Source: Oscillospiraceae bacterium
GTDB taxonomy: Bacteria; Bacillota; Clostridia; Oscillospirales; Acutalibacteraceae
Direction: 5' to 3'
Assembly (NCBI GenBank): GCA_031267335.1
Contig: JAIRZH010000010.1
Location: 1-30,622, forward strand
DNA length: 30,622 nucleotides
Shown here: piece after piece, positions 8,206 to 13,996 of the stretch
How the letters are laid out: the number at the start of each line of letters is the position of its first letter
Position numbering within the stretch: the stretch's first letter is position 1
Program-made: the position numbers and the translations under genes
Notes under the pieces: model-generated
What the model was told of the DNA's origin: nothing
The model's input: the letters and a program-made list of their open reading frames with translations, nothing else
The model's database searches: none

Positions 8206-8796
8206 ATGGCAAAAGATGGTACTTACAGAGGCGGTCGGCGAGTTCGGTCGGGCGAAAAACCGAGTTCTTTGGCAGATAAAATTACAAACGGAAATCCCGC
8301 ACAAATCCTTGATTTCCCTGATTTTAATTTAGAACCAATACCTGAATCTGAAGTTGAAGATTTGAAGAATTTGGCTGATCTAAAAGGCGAAGATATTCCA
8401 AAGCCAAGTGATTATCTTATCGCAAGACAAAAAGACGGCAAAATTTTAGGTGCAGACAAAATTTATGAAGAAACTTGGCAATGGCTCAAAGCCAGACGAT
8501 GTGAAAAATTTGTAAACCCAAGGCTTTTAGAAAGCTATTCGCAAGCATTTGCAAGATATGTTCAGTGTGAAAATGCAATCAGCGAGTACGGATTTTTAGG
8601 GAAACATCCCAAGACCGGTGGTGCGATTGCAAATCCGTTTGTGCAGATGAGTTTGTCTTTTCAAAAACAGGCAAATCTTTTGTGGTACGAGATTTTCGAT
8701 ATCGTCAAGCAAAATTGCACAACTAACTTCATCGGAACTCCGCAAGATGATTTGATGGAAAAATTATTAACCTCAAAAAGAGGTGATAGTTCTTGA
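8206..8796 (+). CDS. terS: Terminase small subunit, P27 family
   Basis: A 196-aa protein with the basic, glycine-rich start typical of P27-family small terminases (MAKDGTYRGGRRVRSG). It is followed by a linker with Pro and Asp, then a helical region: a YEETWQWL helix, a YSQAFARYVQCENAISEYG helix, and a C-terminal segment with PFVQMSLSFQKQAN. It binds the phage cos/pac DNA and positions the large subunit. The ribosome site is weak (AAAGGTG). The stop overlaps the TTG start of the next gene by 4 bases. The HNH gene and candidate cos lie just upstream, but its usual partner, the large terminase, is displaced 5.2 kb downstream by the methyltransferase and the accessory cassette. Confidence 0.88.
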   Translation: MAKDGTYRGGRRVRSGEKPSSLADKITNGNPAQILDFPDFNLEPIPESEVEDLKNLADLKGEDIPKPSDYLIARQKDGKILGADKIYEETWQWLKARRCEKFVNPRLLESYSQAFARYVQCENAISEYGFLGKHPKTGGAIANPFVQMSLSFQKQANLLWYEIFDIVKQNCTTNFIGTPQDDLMEKLLTSKRGDSS

Positions 8797-9029
8797 TTTT
8801 AGAAAACCTTGATTACAGTTGGATTTTAGCCGCACTTTCAATAACGGGAACAGTCTTCAATGTGAAAAAGAAGGCTGTTTGTTTTTATCTGTGGGCAACC
8901 GGAGAGATCTTTTGGATGATTTTAGATTTTAGGAATAACCAGTACGGGCGTGTTTTTCTTGATGCCGTCCATTTTGGAATGGCAATTTGGGGGATTTTTT
9001 CTTGGAAAAAAGGAGATGAAAAATCATGA
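8793..9029 (+). CDS. Small membrane protein, PnuC-like
   Basis: A 78-aa protein with a TTG start, AGAGGTGAT upstream and a TTGA overlap with the small terminase. It has two or three hydrophobic helices: ILAALSITGTVFNV, the FYLWATGEIFWMILDF region and a C-terminal FGMAIWGIFSWKK. The pattern N-V-K-K-K then a W-rich second helix and a G-x-x-x-W-K-K end resembles one repeat of PnuC-type nicotinamide riboside channels. It is much shorter than a full transporter, so it may oligomerise or do something else in the membrane. No enzymatic residues are visible. The assignment is tentative and rests on the pattern of hydrophobic and Trp residues. Confidence 0.65.
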   Translation: MILENLDYSWILAALSITGTVFNVKKKAVCFYLWATGEIFWMILDFRNNQYGRVFLDAVHFGMAIWGIFSWKKGDEKS

Positions 9030-10294
9030 AAACGACAGAACGGCTTGAACTCGTGCCGATTGAAAAATTAGTCGGTTATGCTCGAAATTCACGCACACAT
9101 AGCCCGCAACAAATTTCGCAGCTGCGTTCATCGCTCAGAGAATTTGGTTTTGTAAATCCTGTGCTCTGCGACAAAGATTTTAATATTATCTCCGGCCACG
9201 GACGTGTCGCTGCTGCTAAAGAAGAAGGAATCACCAATATTCCATGTGTTTTTATTGAACATTTAACGGAGCAGCAAAAGAAGGCGTACATTTTGGCGGA
9301 TAATCGTTTGGCACTCGATGCAGGTTGGGATAATGAATTTTTATCGCTGGAACTTTCTGAACTTAAAGGTACAGATTTTGATTTATCTGTTCTCGGTTTC
9401 AATGATGACGAACTCAGCAAACTCTTCGACACCGACAAAGAAATTAAAGAAGACAACTTCGATTTAACAAAAGCTCTTGAAGAAGCAAACTTTGTTGAAT
9501 ATGGTGATGTCTGGATCTTGGGCAGACATCGTTTGATGTGCGGAGATGCGACAAATTCAGATGACGTGAAAACTTTAATGGACAATAAGAAAGCAAATCT
9601 TGTCCTGACGGATCCACCGTATGCAGTTTCAGTGCAGAGCCGAGCGGGGCTCACAATTATGAACGATGCAATGAAGAGTGATGAATTTTACGATTTTCTT
9701 TTCAAATCGTTTACGAATATGGCCGAAAATCTTGATGACAGCGGCTCTGCGTATGTTTTTCATGCTGATACCGAAGGAGTAAATTTTAGAAAAGCGTTTG
9801 TGGATGCAGGATTTTATCTAAGCGAAGTTTGTGTTTGGGTTAAGAACAAGTTTTCGCTCGGGCGCTCACCATATCAGTGGCAGCACGAACCGATTCTTTT
9901 CGGCTGGAAAGTCAAAGGAAGACACAGGTGGCTGGCAGGCAGAAAGGAATCGACAGTTTGGAATTTTAACAGTGTGAATTCAATCGATACGCAAGACAAG
10001 AACAAAGCATTCCACCCGACCGTTAAACCGTTGGATTTACTCGCTTATCCAATCAAAAACTCGTGCCAAGTTAACGGAATTGTACTTGATACTTTCGGAG
10101 GTTCGGGTTCTACTCTTATTGCTTGTGAGCAGACAAACAGAATCTGCTTCATGATGGAACTCGATAGAAAGTACGCTTCCGTGATTTTGCGAAGATTCCA
10201 CGAAAATTTCCCAAAGCAAGAAATTGTATGCAAGCGAGGCAGCAAAACATATCAATATCAAGATTTGGTAAAGGAAGTGAAAACCGATGAATAA
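9026..10294 (+). CDS. ParB-like nuclease domain fused to DNA methyltransferase
   Basis: A 422-aa phage DNA modification enzyme. Residues 1-110 are a ParB/Srx-like domain with ISGHGRVAAAKEEG (55-68). The methyltransferase follows with catalytic motif IV DPPY (196-199) before the SAM-binding motif FGGSGST (357-363). This order places it in the beta-type amino-methyltransferases, acting on adenine N6 or cytosine N4. DPPY favours adenine or N4-cytosine but does not decide between them. It probably protects phage DNA from host restriction, and no partner restriction gene is seen. It starts at ATG after AAAGGAGATG, overlaps the membrane protein by 4 bases, and its end overlaps the start of a cytosine methyltransferase stub, so two methyltransferases were once in tandem. 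Confidence 0.93.
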   Translation: MKTTERLELVPIEKLVGYARNSRTHSPQQISQLRSSLREFGFVNPVLCDKDFNIISGHGRVAAAKEEGITNIPCVFIEHLTEQQKKAYILADNRLALDAGWDNEFLSLELSELKGTDFDLSVLGFNDDELSKLFDTDKEIKEDNFDLTKALEEANFVEYGDVWILGRHRLMCGDATNSDDVKTLMDNKKANLVLTDPPYAVSVQSRAGLTIMNDAMKSDEFYDFLFKSFTNMAENLDDSGSAYVFHADTEGVNFRKAFVDAGFYLSEVCVWVKNKFSLGRSPYQWQHEPILFGWKVKGRHRWLAGRKESTVWNFNSVNSIDTQDKNKAFHPTVKPLDLLAYPIKNSCQVNGIVLDTFGGSGSTLIACEQTNRICFMMELDRKYASVILRRFHENFPKQEIVCKRGSKTYQYQDLVKEVKTDE

Positions 10295-10355
10295 GTCAAA
10301 ACTAACACTCAGGTCACTTTTTTCAGGTTCGGGCGGATTTAAATTAGTGGTGTAA
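10287..10355 (+). pseudogene. Stub of a cytosine-C5 DNA methyltransferase
   Basis: The 22-codon frame starts at an ATG overlapping the previous gene and encodes LRSLFSGSGGF, the SAM-binding motif I that opens Dcm-type C5 methyltransferases. It then runs into KLVV and a TAA at 10353-10355. None of the later motifs (PC, ENV, QRR) occur downstream. The gene was cut about 17 codons in, where the reverse-strand regulator begins, marking the left end of an accessory insertion. Confidence 0.75.
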
Positions 10356-10365
10356 TCAAAAATCT

Positions 10366-10569
10366 TTACTCTTTCAAATTGAGTCTCGAAACATCAATCT
10401 CACCTTGATTTGATTCAAAATCCTTTACGAAATTGCGAATAAAGTTAAGGATTTGACCGTTTGCTGAACGGTTTTCTTGTTCGCAAACAAATCTGAACTT
10501 TTTGAGAAGTTCATCTTCGATTCTAACAGAAAGATGTTTGATATTTTCTTGAGATTTAATTTTAGGCAT
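10366..10569 (-). CDS. Ribbon-helix-helix transcription regulator
   Basis: A 67-aa protein on the reverse strand, the only convincing minus-strand gene here. It reads KHLSVRIEDELLKKFRFVCEQENRSANGQILNFIRNFV: a short beta-strand (LSVRI) with two helices separated by NRSANGQ, the Arc/MetJ ribbon-helix-helix pattern. Such proteins bind DNA as dimers through the strand. The ATG at 10567-10569 has GGAGG 5 bases upstream; a TTG 14 codons further upstream is possible but less likely. The gene is read divergently from the ligase gene. A shared 10-base operator-like sequence overlaps its own promoter and those of the ligase and amidoligase, so it probably represses all three. An antitoxin role is possible, but no toxin gene adjoins it. 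Confidence 0.85.
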   Translation of the reverse strand: MPKIKSQENIKHLSVRIEDELLKKFRFVCEQENRSANGQILNFIRNFVKDFESNQGEIDVSRLNLKE

Positions 10570-10640
10570 AAAAACCTCCTTCGTTTGGAGAACCTTGCAA
10601 TTGCTGCGCAATTGTAAATTTACTCCTTTTTAAATGTGAT

Positions 10641-10678
10641 ATGAGTTCATAATAGCACAATTTTGAGTAAATTGTAAA
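10641..10678 (-). promoter_or_regulatory. Promoter and operator of the ribbon-helix-helix gene
   Basis: Read on the minus strand: TTTACA (10678-10673), an 18-base spacer, then TATTAT (10654-10649). The operator-like ATGAACTCAT (10650-10641) overlaps the end of the -10. The same 10 bases occur in the same place at two forward promoters. This supports autoregulation. Confidence 0.65.
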
Positions 10679-10715
10679 ATGTTAAATATTTTTAAATTTT
10701 AGATTTAAATAGCTT

Positions 10716-10770
10716 GATAATTTGTTAAAACAGAGTTAATATAGATATAGAATGAACTCATAATAAATCC
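10716..10770 (+). promoter_or_regulatory. Promoter/operator copy 1, upstream of the DNA ligase gene
   Basis: TTGTTA (10722-10727), an 18-base spacer and TATAGA (10746-10751) make a fair sigma-70 promoter. ATGAACTCAT (10752-10761) abuts the -10. The whole 55-base block matches 11798-11852 at about 46 positions, so the two operons share regulation. Confidence 0.68.
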
Positions 10771-10784
10771 TTGGAGTGATTAAA

Positions 10785-11744
10785 ATGGATAGTATAGTAG
10801 ATAAAACAAATAAAAATAATTGGAAAGTTCAGCTTGCTCATAAGTTTGAAACAAAAAGGTTAAAAGACGGCGAATGGTTCAGTCTAAGTGAGAAAATCAA
10901 TGGTGTACGAGGGACATATTATGATGGCAAGATTTACAGCCGACAAGGAAAGGAAATATCCGGGCTGGAACATATTTTAGAAAGCCTTAAAAAATGTACG
11001 ACGTACGATTTACGATATGCAATGAACGAAATGGTTTTTGACGGCGAACTTATCAGAGATAACATTGATAACCTTTCTGACAACGAGAATTTCAGAATCG
11101 GAACAGGAATTATCGGTTCGGATGCACCGGAAAAGCCTGAAATTAAATTTGTAATCTTTGATATGCTGCCAAAATCTGAATTTGAAAAAGGGAAAAGCAT
11201 CAAAAAATATAGAGAAAGACTGGAAAATTTAAGAAGACTGAAGTTTGACGAATCATTTGAAAACAAAAAAGGAAATAAATCGCTCGAGCTTGTACCGATT
11301 CTCTACTCCGGAACTTATCAAGAAGTTGACAGTCAGACGAAAATCAACGAACTTCTCGAAAAAGTAATAAAAAATGGCAAAGAAGGCCTGATTCTAAACC
11401 GAGATACTGAGTATCAGACAAAAAGAAATCACGGAATCATGAAAATTAAAAAGTTTCAAACAATGGACTTGAAAATCAAAAATCTCGAAGAAGGCACCGG
11501 CAGACTGAAAGGAACGCTCGGTGCTTTTGTTATAGGCTACAAAAATGCTGAGGTCAGGGTCGGAACAGGGCTTACAGATATTCAAAGAACAGAGTTTTGG
11601 AGTTTGGGAGAAAAGTTAAAAGGCAGAGTAGTAGAAGTTAAATATTTTTCAGAAACTCAGGATAAAAACACCAAGAATTACAGTTTGCAATTCCCGAGTT
11701 TTGTAAGGCTCAGAGAGCTTGGAAAATCCGTAAGCTACAGCTAA
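10785..11744 (+). CDS. ATP-dependent DNA ligase (T7-like)
   Basis: A 319-aa nucleotidyltransferase ligase that seals DNA nicks with ATP. Motif I is EKINGVRG with K37 as the adenylated lysine; the usual KxDG is KxNG here. Motif III is DGE (86-88), IIIa FVIFDML (122-128), IV EGLIL (200-204) and V MKIK (219-222). An OB-fold follows from about 230, with GTGRLKGTLG and the ending LQFPSFVRLRELG, like the T7 ligase C-terminus. Length is normal for compact phage ligases. The ATG at 10785 has TTGGAG 8 bases upstream and is preferred over the GTG at 10776, which lies inside that site. It stands apart from the replication genes, in an accessory cassette under its own regulated promoter. Confidence 0.9.
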   Translation: MDSIVDKTNKNNWKVQLAHKFETKRLKDGEWFSLSEKINGVRGTYYDGKIYSRQGKEISGLEHILESLKKCTTYDLRYAMNEMVFDGELIRDNIDNLSDNENFRIGTGIIGSDAPEKPEIKFVIFDMLPKSEFEKGKSIKKYRERLENLRRLKFDESFENKKGNKSLELVPILYSGTYQEVDSQTKINELLEKVIKNGKEGLILNRDTEYQTKRNHGIMKIKKFQTMDLKIKNLEEGTGRLKGTLGAFVIGYKNAEVRVGTGLTDIQRTEFWSLGEKLKGRVVEVKYFSETQDKNTKNYSLQFPSFVRLRELGKSVSYS

Positions 11745-11797
11745 AAACACAAATTATTAGAGGATTGTACCAAAAAGTTTGTTCGCTAAGATATGTT

Positions 11798-11852
11798 GAT
11801 GTTTTGTTAAATTAGAGTTAATATAAACTTAGAATGAACCCATAATAAATTC
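11798..11852 (+). promoter_or_regulatory. Promoter/operator copy 2, upstream of the amidoligase gene
   Basis: This block repeats the one at 10716-10770. TTGTTA (11804-11809) is kept, but the -10 at the matching place is weaker (CTTAGA, 11828-11833). The operator reads ATGAACCCAT (11834-11843), one base changed. TATAAA at 11822-11827 could give a shifted start. Confidence 0.6.
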
Positions 11853-11866
11853 AAAGGAGAAAGATT

Positions 11867-12769
11867 ATGCTAAATCATAAATTTGGAATTGAAATTGAAT
11901 TTACAGGCATCACAAGAAATCAGGCGGCAAAAATCATAAACGATTTTCTCGGCGGAAGAATCAAGAAAACAAACGACCATTATGATACGCACAAAGTTTT
12001 TGCTCCCGACGGCAGAGTTTGGAAGGTAATTAGCGATGCGAGCATTCAAACACAAAAGAAATCAGGCAAAGCCACGGTAAATGCAGACAAAAGTTATAGT
12101 GTGGAACTCGTAAGCCCAATCTTAAAATATAAGGAAGATGTCGAGACTTTGCAGGAACTTATCAGAAAACTCAGAAAAAGTGGAGCTTTTGCAAACGAAA
12201 GTTGTGGAATTCACATTCATCTCGACGGCGAACCGCATAGTGTGAGAAGTCTTAAAAATTTCATAAACATAATCGCAAGTAAAAATGATTTGTTTTATGA
12301 AGCACTTCAAATAAAACCTGACAGAATTAGGTACTGCAAGAAAATGGATGAAACTTTGGTTAAAAATATTTCGAGAAAGAATCCAAAAACCATGAAAGAA
12401 ATCGCAGACGTTTGGTACGAAGGCTACTACCAAAACCGAGACATTCACTACCATGACAGCCGCTACCACTTTTTAAATTTACACAGTTTTTTTACAGGCA
12501 ACAAAACGATTGAACTCAGAGGATTTAACTCAGAATTTCATGCAGGCAAAGTAAGAAGCTACATAGTTTTGGCATTGGCACTTAATCATCAAGCATTAAC
12601 ACAAAAATGTGCAAGCTCCAAAAAACCTCAGATTGATAATCCTAAATTTGCGATGAGGACTTACTTAAACCGAATCGGGTTTATAGGCGAAGAATTCAAA
12701 AACTGCAGAGAGCATCTTTGCGAGACACTTAGCGGAAACTCAGCGTGGCGGTTTCGTATCGCCGCCTGA
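11867..12769 (+). CDS. Amidoligase family enzyme (glutamine-synthetase-like fold)
   Basis: A 300-aa protein of the COOH-NH2 amidoligase family, which uses ATP to join carboxyl and amino groups of peptides or small molecules. Expected metal and substrate residues are visible: FGIEIEF with E9 and E11, D57 in ISDAS, ELVSP (E80), CGIHIHLD (H116, H118), RYHFLN (199-204) and TIELRGFN with E216 and R218. It starts at ATG behind AAAGGAG. The next gene is a gamma-glutamylcyclotransferase-like protein; this pairing was pointed out in published comparative genomics of amidoligases and suggests synthesis and trimming of gamma-glutamyl or isopeptide bonds. The real substrate is unknown. There is no signal peptide, so it acts in the cytoplasm. 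About 108 bases separate it from the next gene. Confidence 0.9.
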   Translation: MLNHKFGIEIEFTGITRNQAAKIINDFLGGRIKKTNDHYDTHKVFAPDGRVWKVISDASIQTQKKSGKATVNADKSYSVELVSPILKYKEDVETLQELIRKLRKSGAFANESCGIHIHLDGEPHSVRSLKNFINIIASKNDLFYEALQIKPDRIRYCKKMDETLVKNISRKNPKTMKEIADVWYEGYYQNRDIHYHDSRYHFLNLHSFFTGNKTIELRGFNSEFHAGKVRSYIVLALALNHQALTQKCASSKKPQIDNPKFAMRTYLNRIGFIGEEFKNCREHLCETLSGNSAWRFRIAA

Positions 12770-12877
12770 TTTCTAAAAATAGATACAAAATGAAAATTTG
12801 AAAGATAAATAAAAATTTGAAGAATAAAGAACAGATGCAAAGAACAAAAATTTTAAAAAATTAAAGGAGAAAACAGA

Positions 12878-13369
12878 ATGAGTGAAATAAACAAAAACGC
12901 AAGATTATACGGAGCTTACGGCTCGAATCTAAATTTGGAACAAATGAAATTTAGATGTCCAACTGCAAGAGTGATCGGAACAAGCCTGATTAAAGATTAC
13001 AAACTTCTCTTCAGAGGCTGGAAAAATACTGCGGTTGCAACAATCGAGCCTGAAAAAGGCAAAAGCGTGCCGATTCTAATTTGGGAAATAGAACCTTCTG
13101 ACGAACAATCGCTTGATAGGTACGAGGGTTTGCCACGATTCTATTGCAAGAAAGATTTTACGGTCGAGTTTAACGGTAAGCCAACAAAAATTATGGTTTA
13201 TGTAATGAACGAAGGTTATCCGATTGGTCAACCAAGCTGTGATTATTTCAGCATTGTTCGGCACGGATACGCTTCAGCAGGTTTTGATATTAAAATTTTA
13301 AATGATGCTTTGAAAGTGAGGGAGCAAAAACAGAAAGATCAAAAAAATATTAAGCAAGAAAGGTATTAA
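12878..13369 (+). CDS. Gamma-glutamylcyclotransferase/AIG2-like protein
   Basis: A 163-aa protein with a GGCT fold signature: YGAYGSNLNL (Y14-G15-S16-N17-L18 forms the substrate loop) and DRYEGLPRFY, where E83 matches the catalytic glutamate. The IWEIEPSD strand before it is also typical. Known relatives release 5-oxoproline from gamma-glutamyl amides. The last 20 residues are Lys/Gln-rich and probably loose. It starts at ATG after AAAGGAG. The 108-base spacer upstream is A-rich with no clear promoter and no copy of the operator, so it is likely read through from the amidoligase promoter. Both active-site elements are intact, so activity is plausible; the biological substrate is not evident. 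Confidence 0.9.
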   Translation: MSEINKNARLYGAYGSNLNLEQMKFRCPTARVIGTSLIKDYKLLFRGWKNTAVATIEPEKGKSVPILIWEIEPSDEQSLDRYEGLPRFYCKKDFTVEFNGKPTKIMVYVMNEGYPIGQPSCDYFSIVRHGYASAGFDIKILNDALKVREQKQKDQKNIKQERY

Positions 13370-13372
13370 GAA

Positions 13373-13549
13373 ATGAACGAAATAATTAAATCGCAAATTT
13401 TGAAAATCAGAGACAGCGGTCTCACGAATATGTTTGATGTAAAAGCAGTGTTTGAACTCGCGGTCAAAAACGATTTTTATGAATTAGCGGATTTTGTTTC
13501 TGAAAATCCAAAGGAATATTCAAAATTTATTTTAACGGGTAAGGAGTAA
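13373..13549 (+). CDS. DUF5049-like small protein
   Basis: A 58-aa acidic-basic helical protein that begins MNEIIKSQILKIRDSGLTNM and ends YSKFILTGKE. The pattern IKxQIL-x-IR-x-SG-x-NMFD, then YELADF and FILTGK, fits DUF5049 as I remember it. It starts 3 bases after the preceding stop, with AGAAAGG upstream, and is followed by the recombinase-like gene after a GGTAAGGAG site. No function is known to me. Small size and constant pairing with the amidoligase and cyclotransferase genes make it a candidate substrate, carrier or adaptor for them, but this is inference only. Confidence 0.85.
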   Translation: MNEIIKSQILKIRDSGLTNMFDVKAVFELAVKNDFYELADFVSENPKEYSKFILTGKE

Positions 13550-13554
13550 AAATT

Positions 13555-13911
13555 ATGTCAAGAACTTTTGTTTATATTCGCACCAACAACCCAAATGCAG
13601 ATAATTTGAGAACTCAATATGAGCTTTTGGAAAAATACAATGTCGAGAAATGTTTCAAAGATATTTATTCAGGAAATTTAAAACCTGACGAACGCTTAGG
13701 ATTTTCAGAATTGATGAAAAATTTAGAAAGCGGAGATATTTTAATTGTAAAAAATCTTTCAAGAATTTCACGGTCAAATTTGAATCTTTTCAAGATCTTT
13801 GAAAAACTGAAAAGTATGAATGTTAAAGTTTCATCTGAAATTGAGGGCGAGGCAGATAAGATGATTGAGATTCTCGGAGCGCTGGCAAATATACAAAACA
13901 ACTTTGCGTAA
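13555..13911 (+). CDS. Serine-recombinase-like protein lacking the catalytic serine
   Basis: A 118-aa protein matching only the N-terminal catalytic domain of serine resolvases/invertases. FVYIRTNN aligns with the usual Y-x-R-V-S motif: R9 is kept but the nucleophilic serine is N11. GDILIVKNLSRISRSNLNLF matches the D-L-V-V-x-x-L-D-R-L-x-R-S segment, with R70 and R73 kept. There is no helix-turn-helix DNA-binding domain, and the protein ends at LANIQNNFA. It is therefore unlikely to cut DNA and may be a remnant or a protein reused for dimerisation or regulation. The start has a good GGAG site and the frame is intact, which favours an expressed product over debris. It is the last gene of the accessory cassette. 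Confidence 0.8.
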   Translation: MSRTFVYIRTNNPNADNLRTQYELLEKYNVEKCFKDIYSGNLKPDERLGFSELMKNLESGDILIVKNLSRISRSNLNLFKIFEKLKSMNVKVSSEIEGEADKMIEILGALANIQNNFA

Positions 13912-13940
13912 ACACTAAAAGCAATTATTTAAAATCTTTT

Positions 13941-13978
13941 GAAGAACTTCCGGCTTCGGAGGTTCTTCTTAGTTTCAA
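13941..13978 (+). terminator. Strong hairpin between cassette and large terminase
   Basis: GAAGAACTTCCG (13941-13952) pairs with CGGAGGTTCTTC (13957-13968) over a GCTT loop, giving a 12-pair stem with one G-U. The tail TTAGTTTC is only moderately T-rich, so termination may be partial. It separates the accessory cassette from the packaging/head operon. Confidence 0.6.
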
Positions 13979-13996
13979 GAAAGGCAGGTGATTCAA

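Noticed and set aside
8082..8279. 65-codon + strand frame rich in Lys/Arg starting at GTG
   Set aside because: It overlaps the start of the small terminase by 74 bases, has no ribosome site and lies over the cos-like patch. Its basic composition comes from the A-rich DNA.
9076..9654. 192-codon minus-strand frame
   Set aside because: It lies fully opposite the well-supported ParB-methyltransferase gene, is Ser-rich as antisense frames often are and has no ribosome site.
10596..10612. CAATTGC-TGC-GCAATTG palindrome in the leader of the ribbon-helix-helix gene
   Set aside because: It is a weak 7-base stem with no T tract. It might affect translation, but the evidence is too slight for a separate call.
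13555..13911. An integrase for a lysogenic phage
   Set aside because: It lacks the catalytic serine and the DNA-binding domain, so it cannot be the phage integrase. No other integrase or attachment site was seen.
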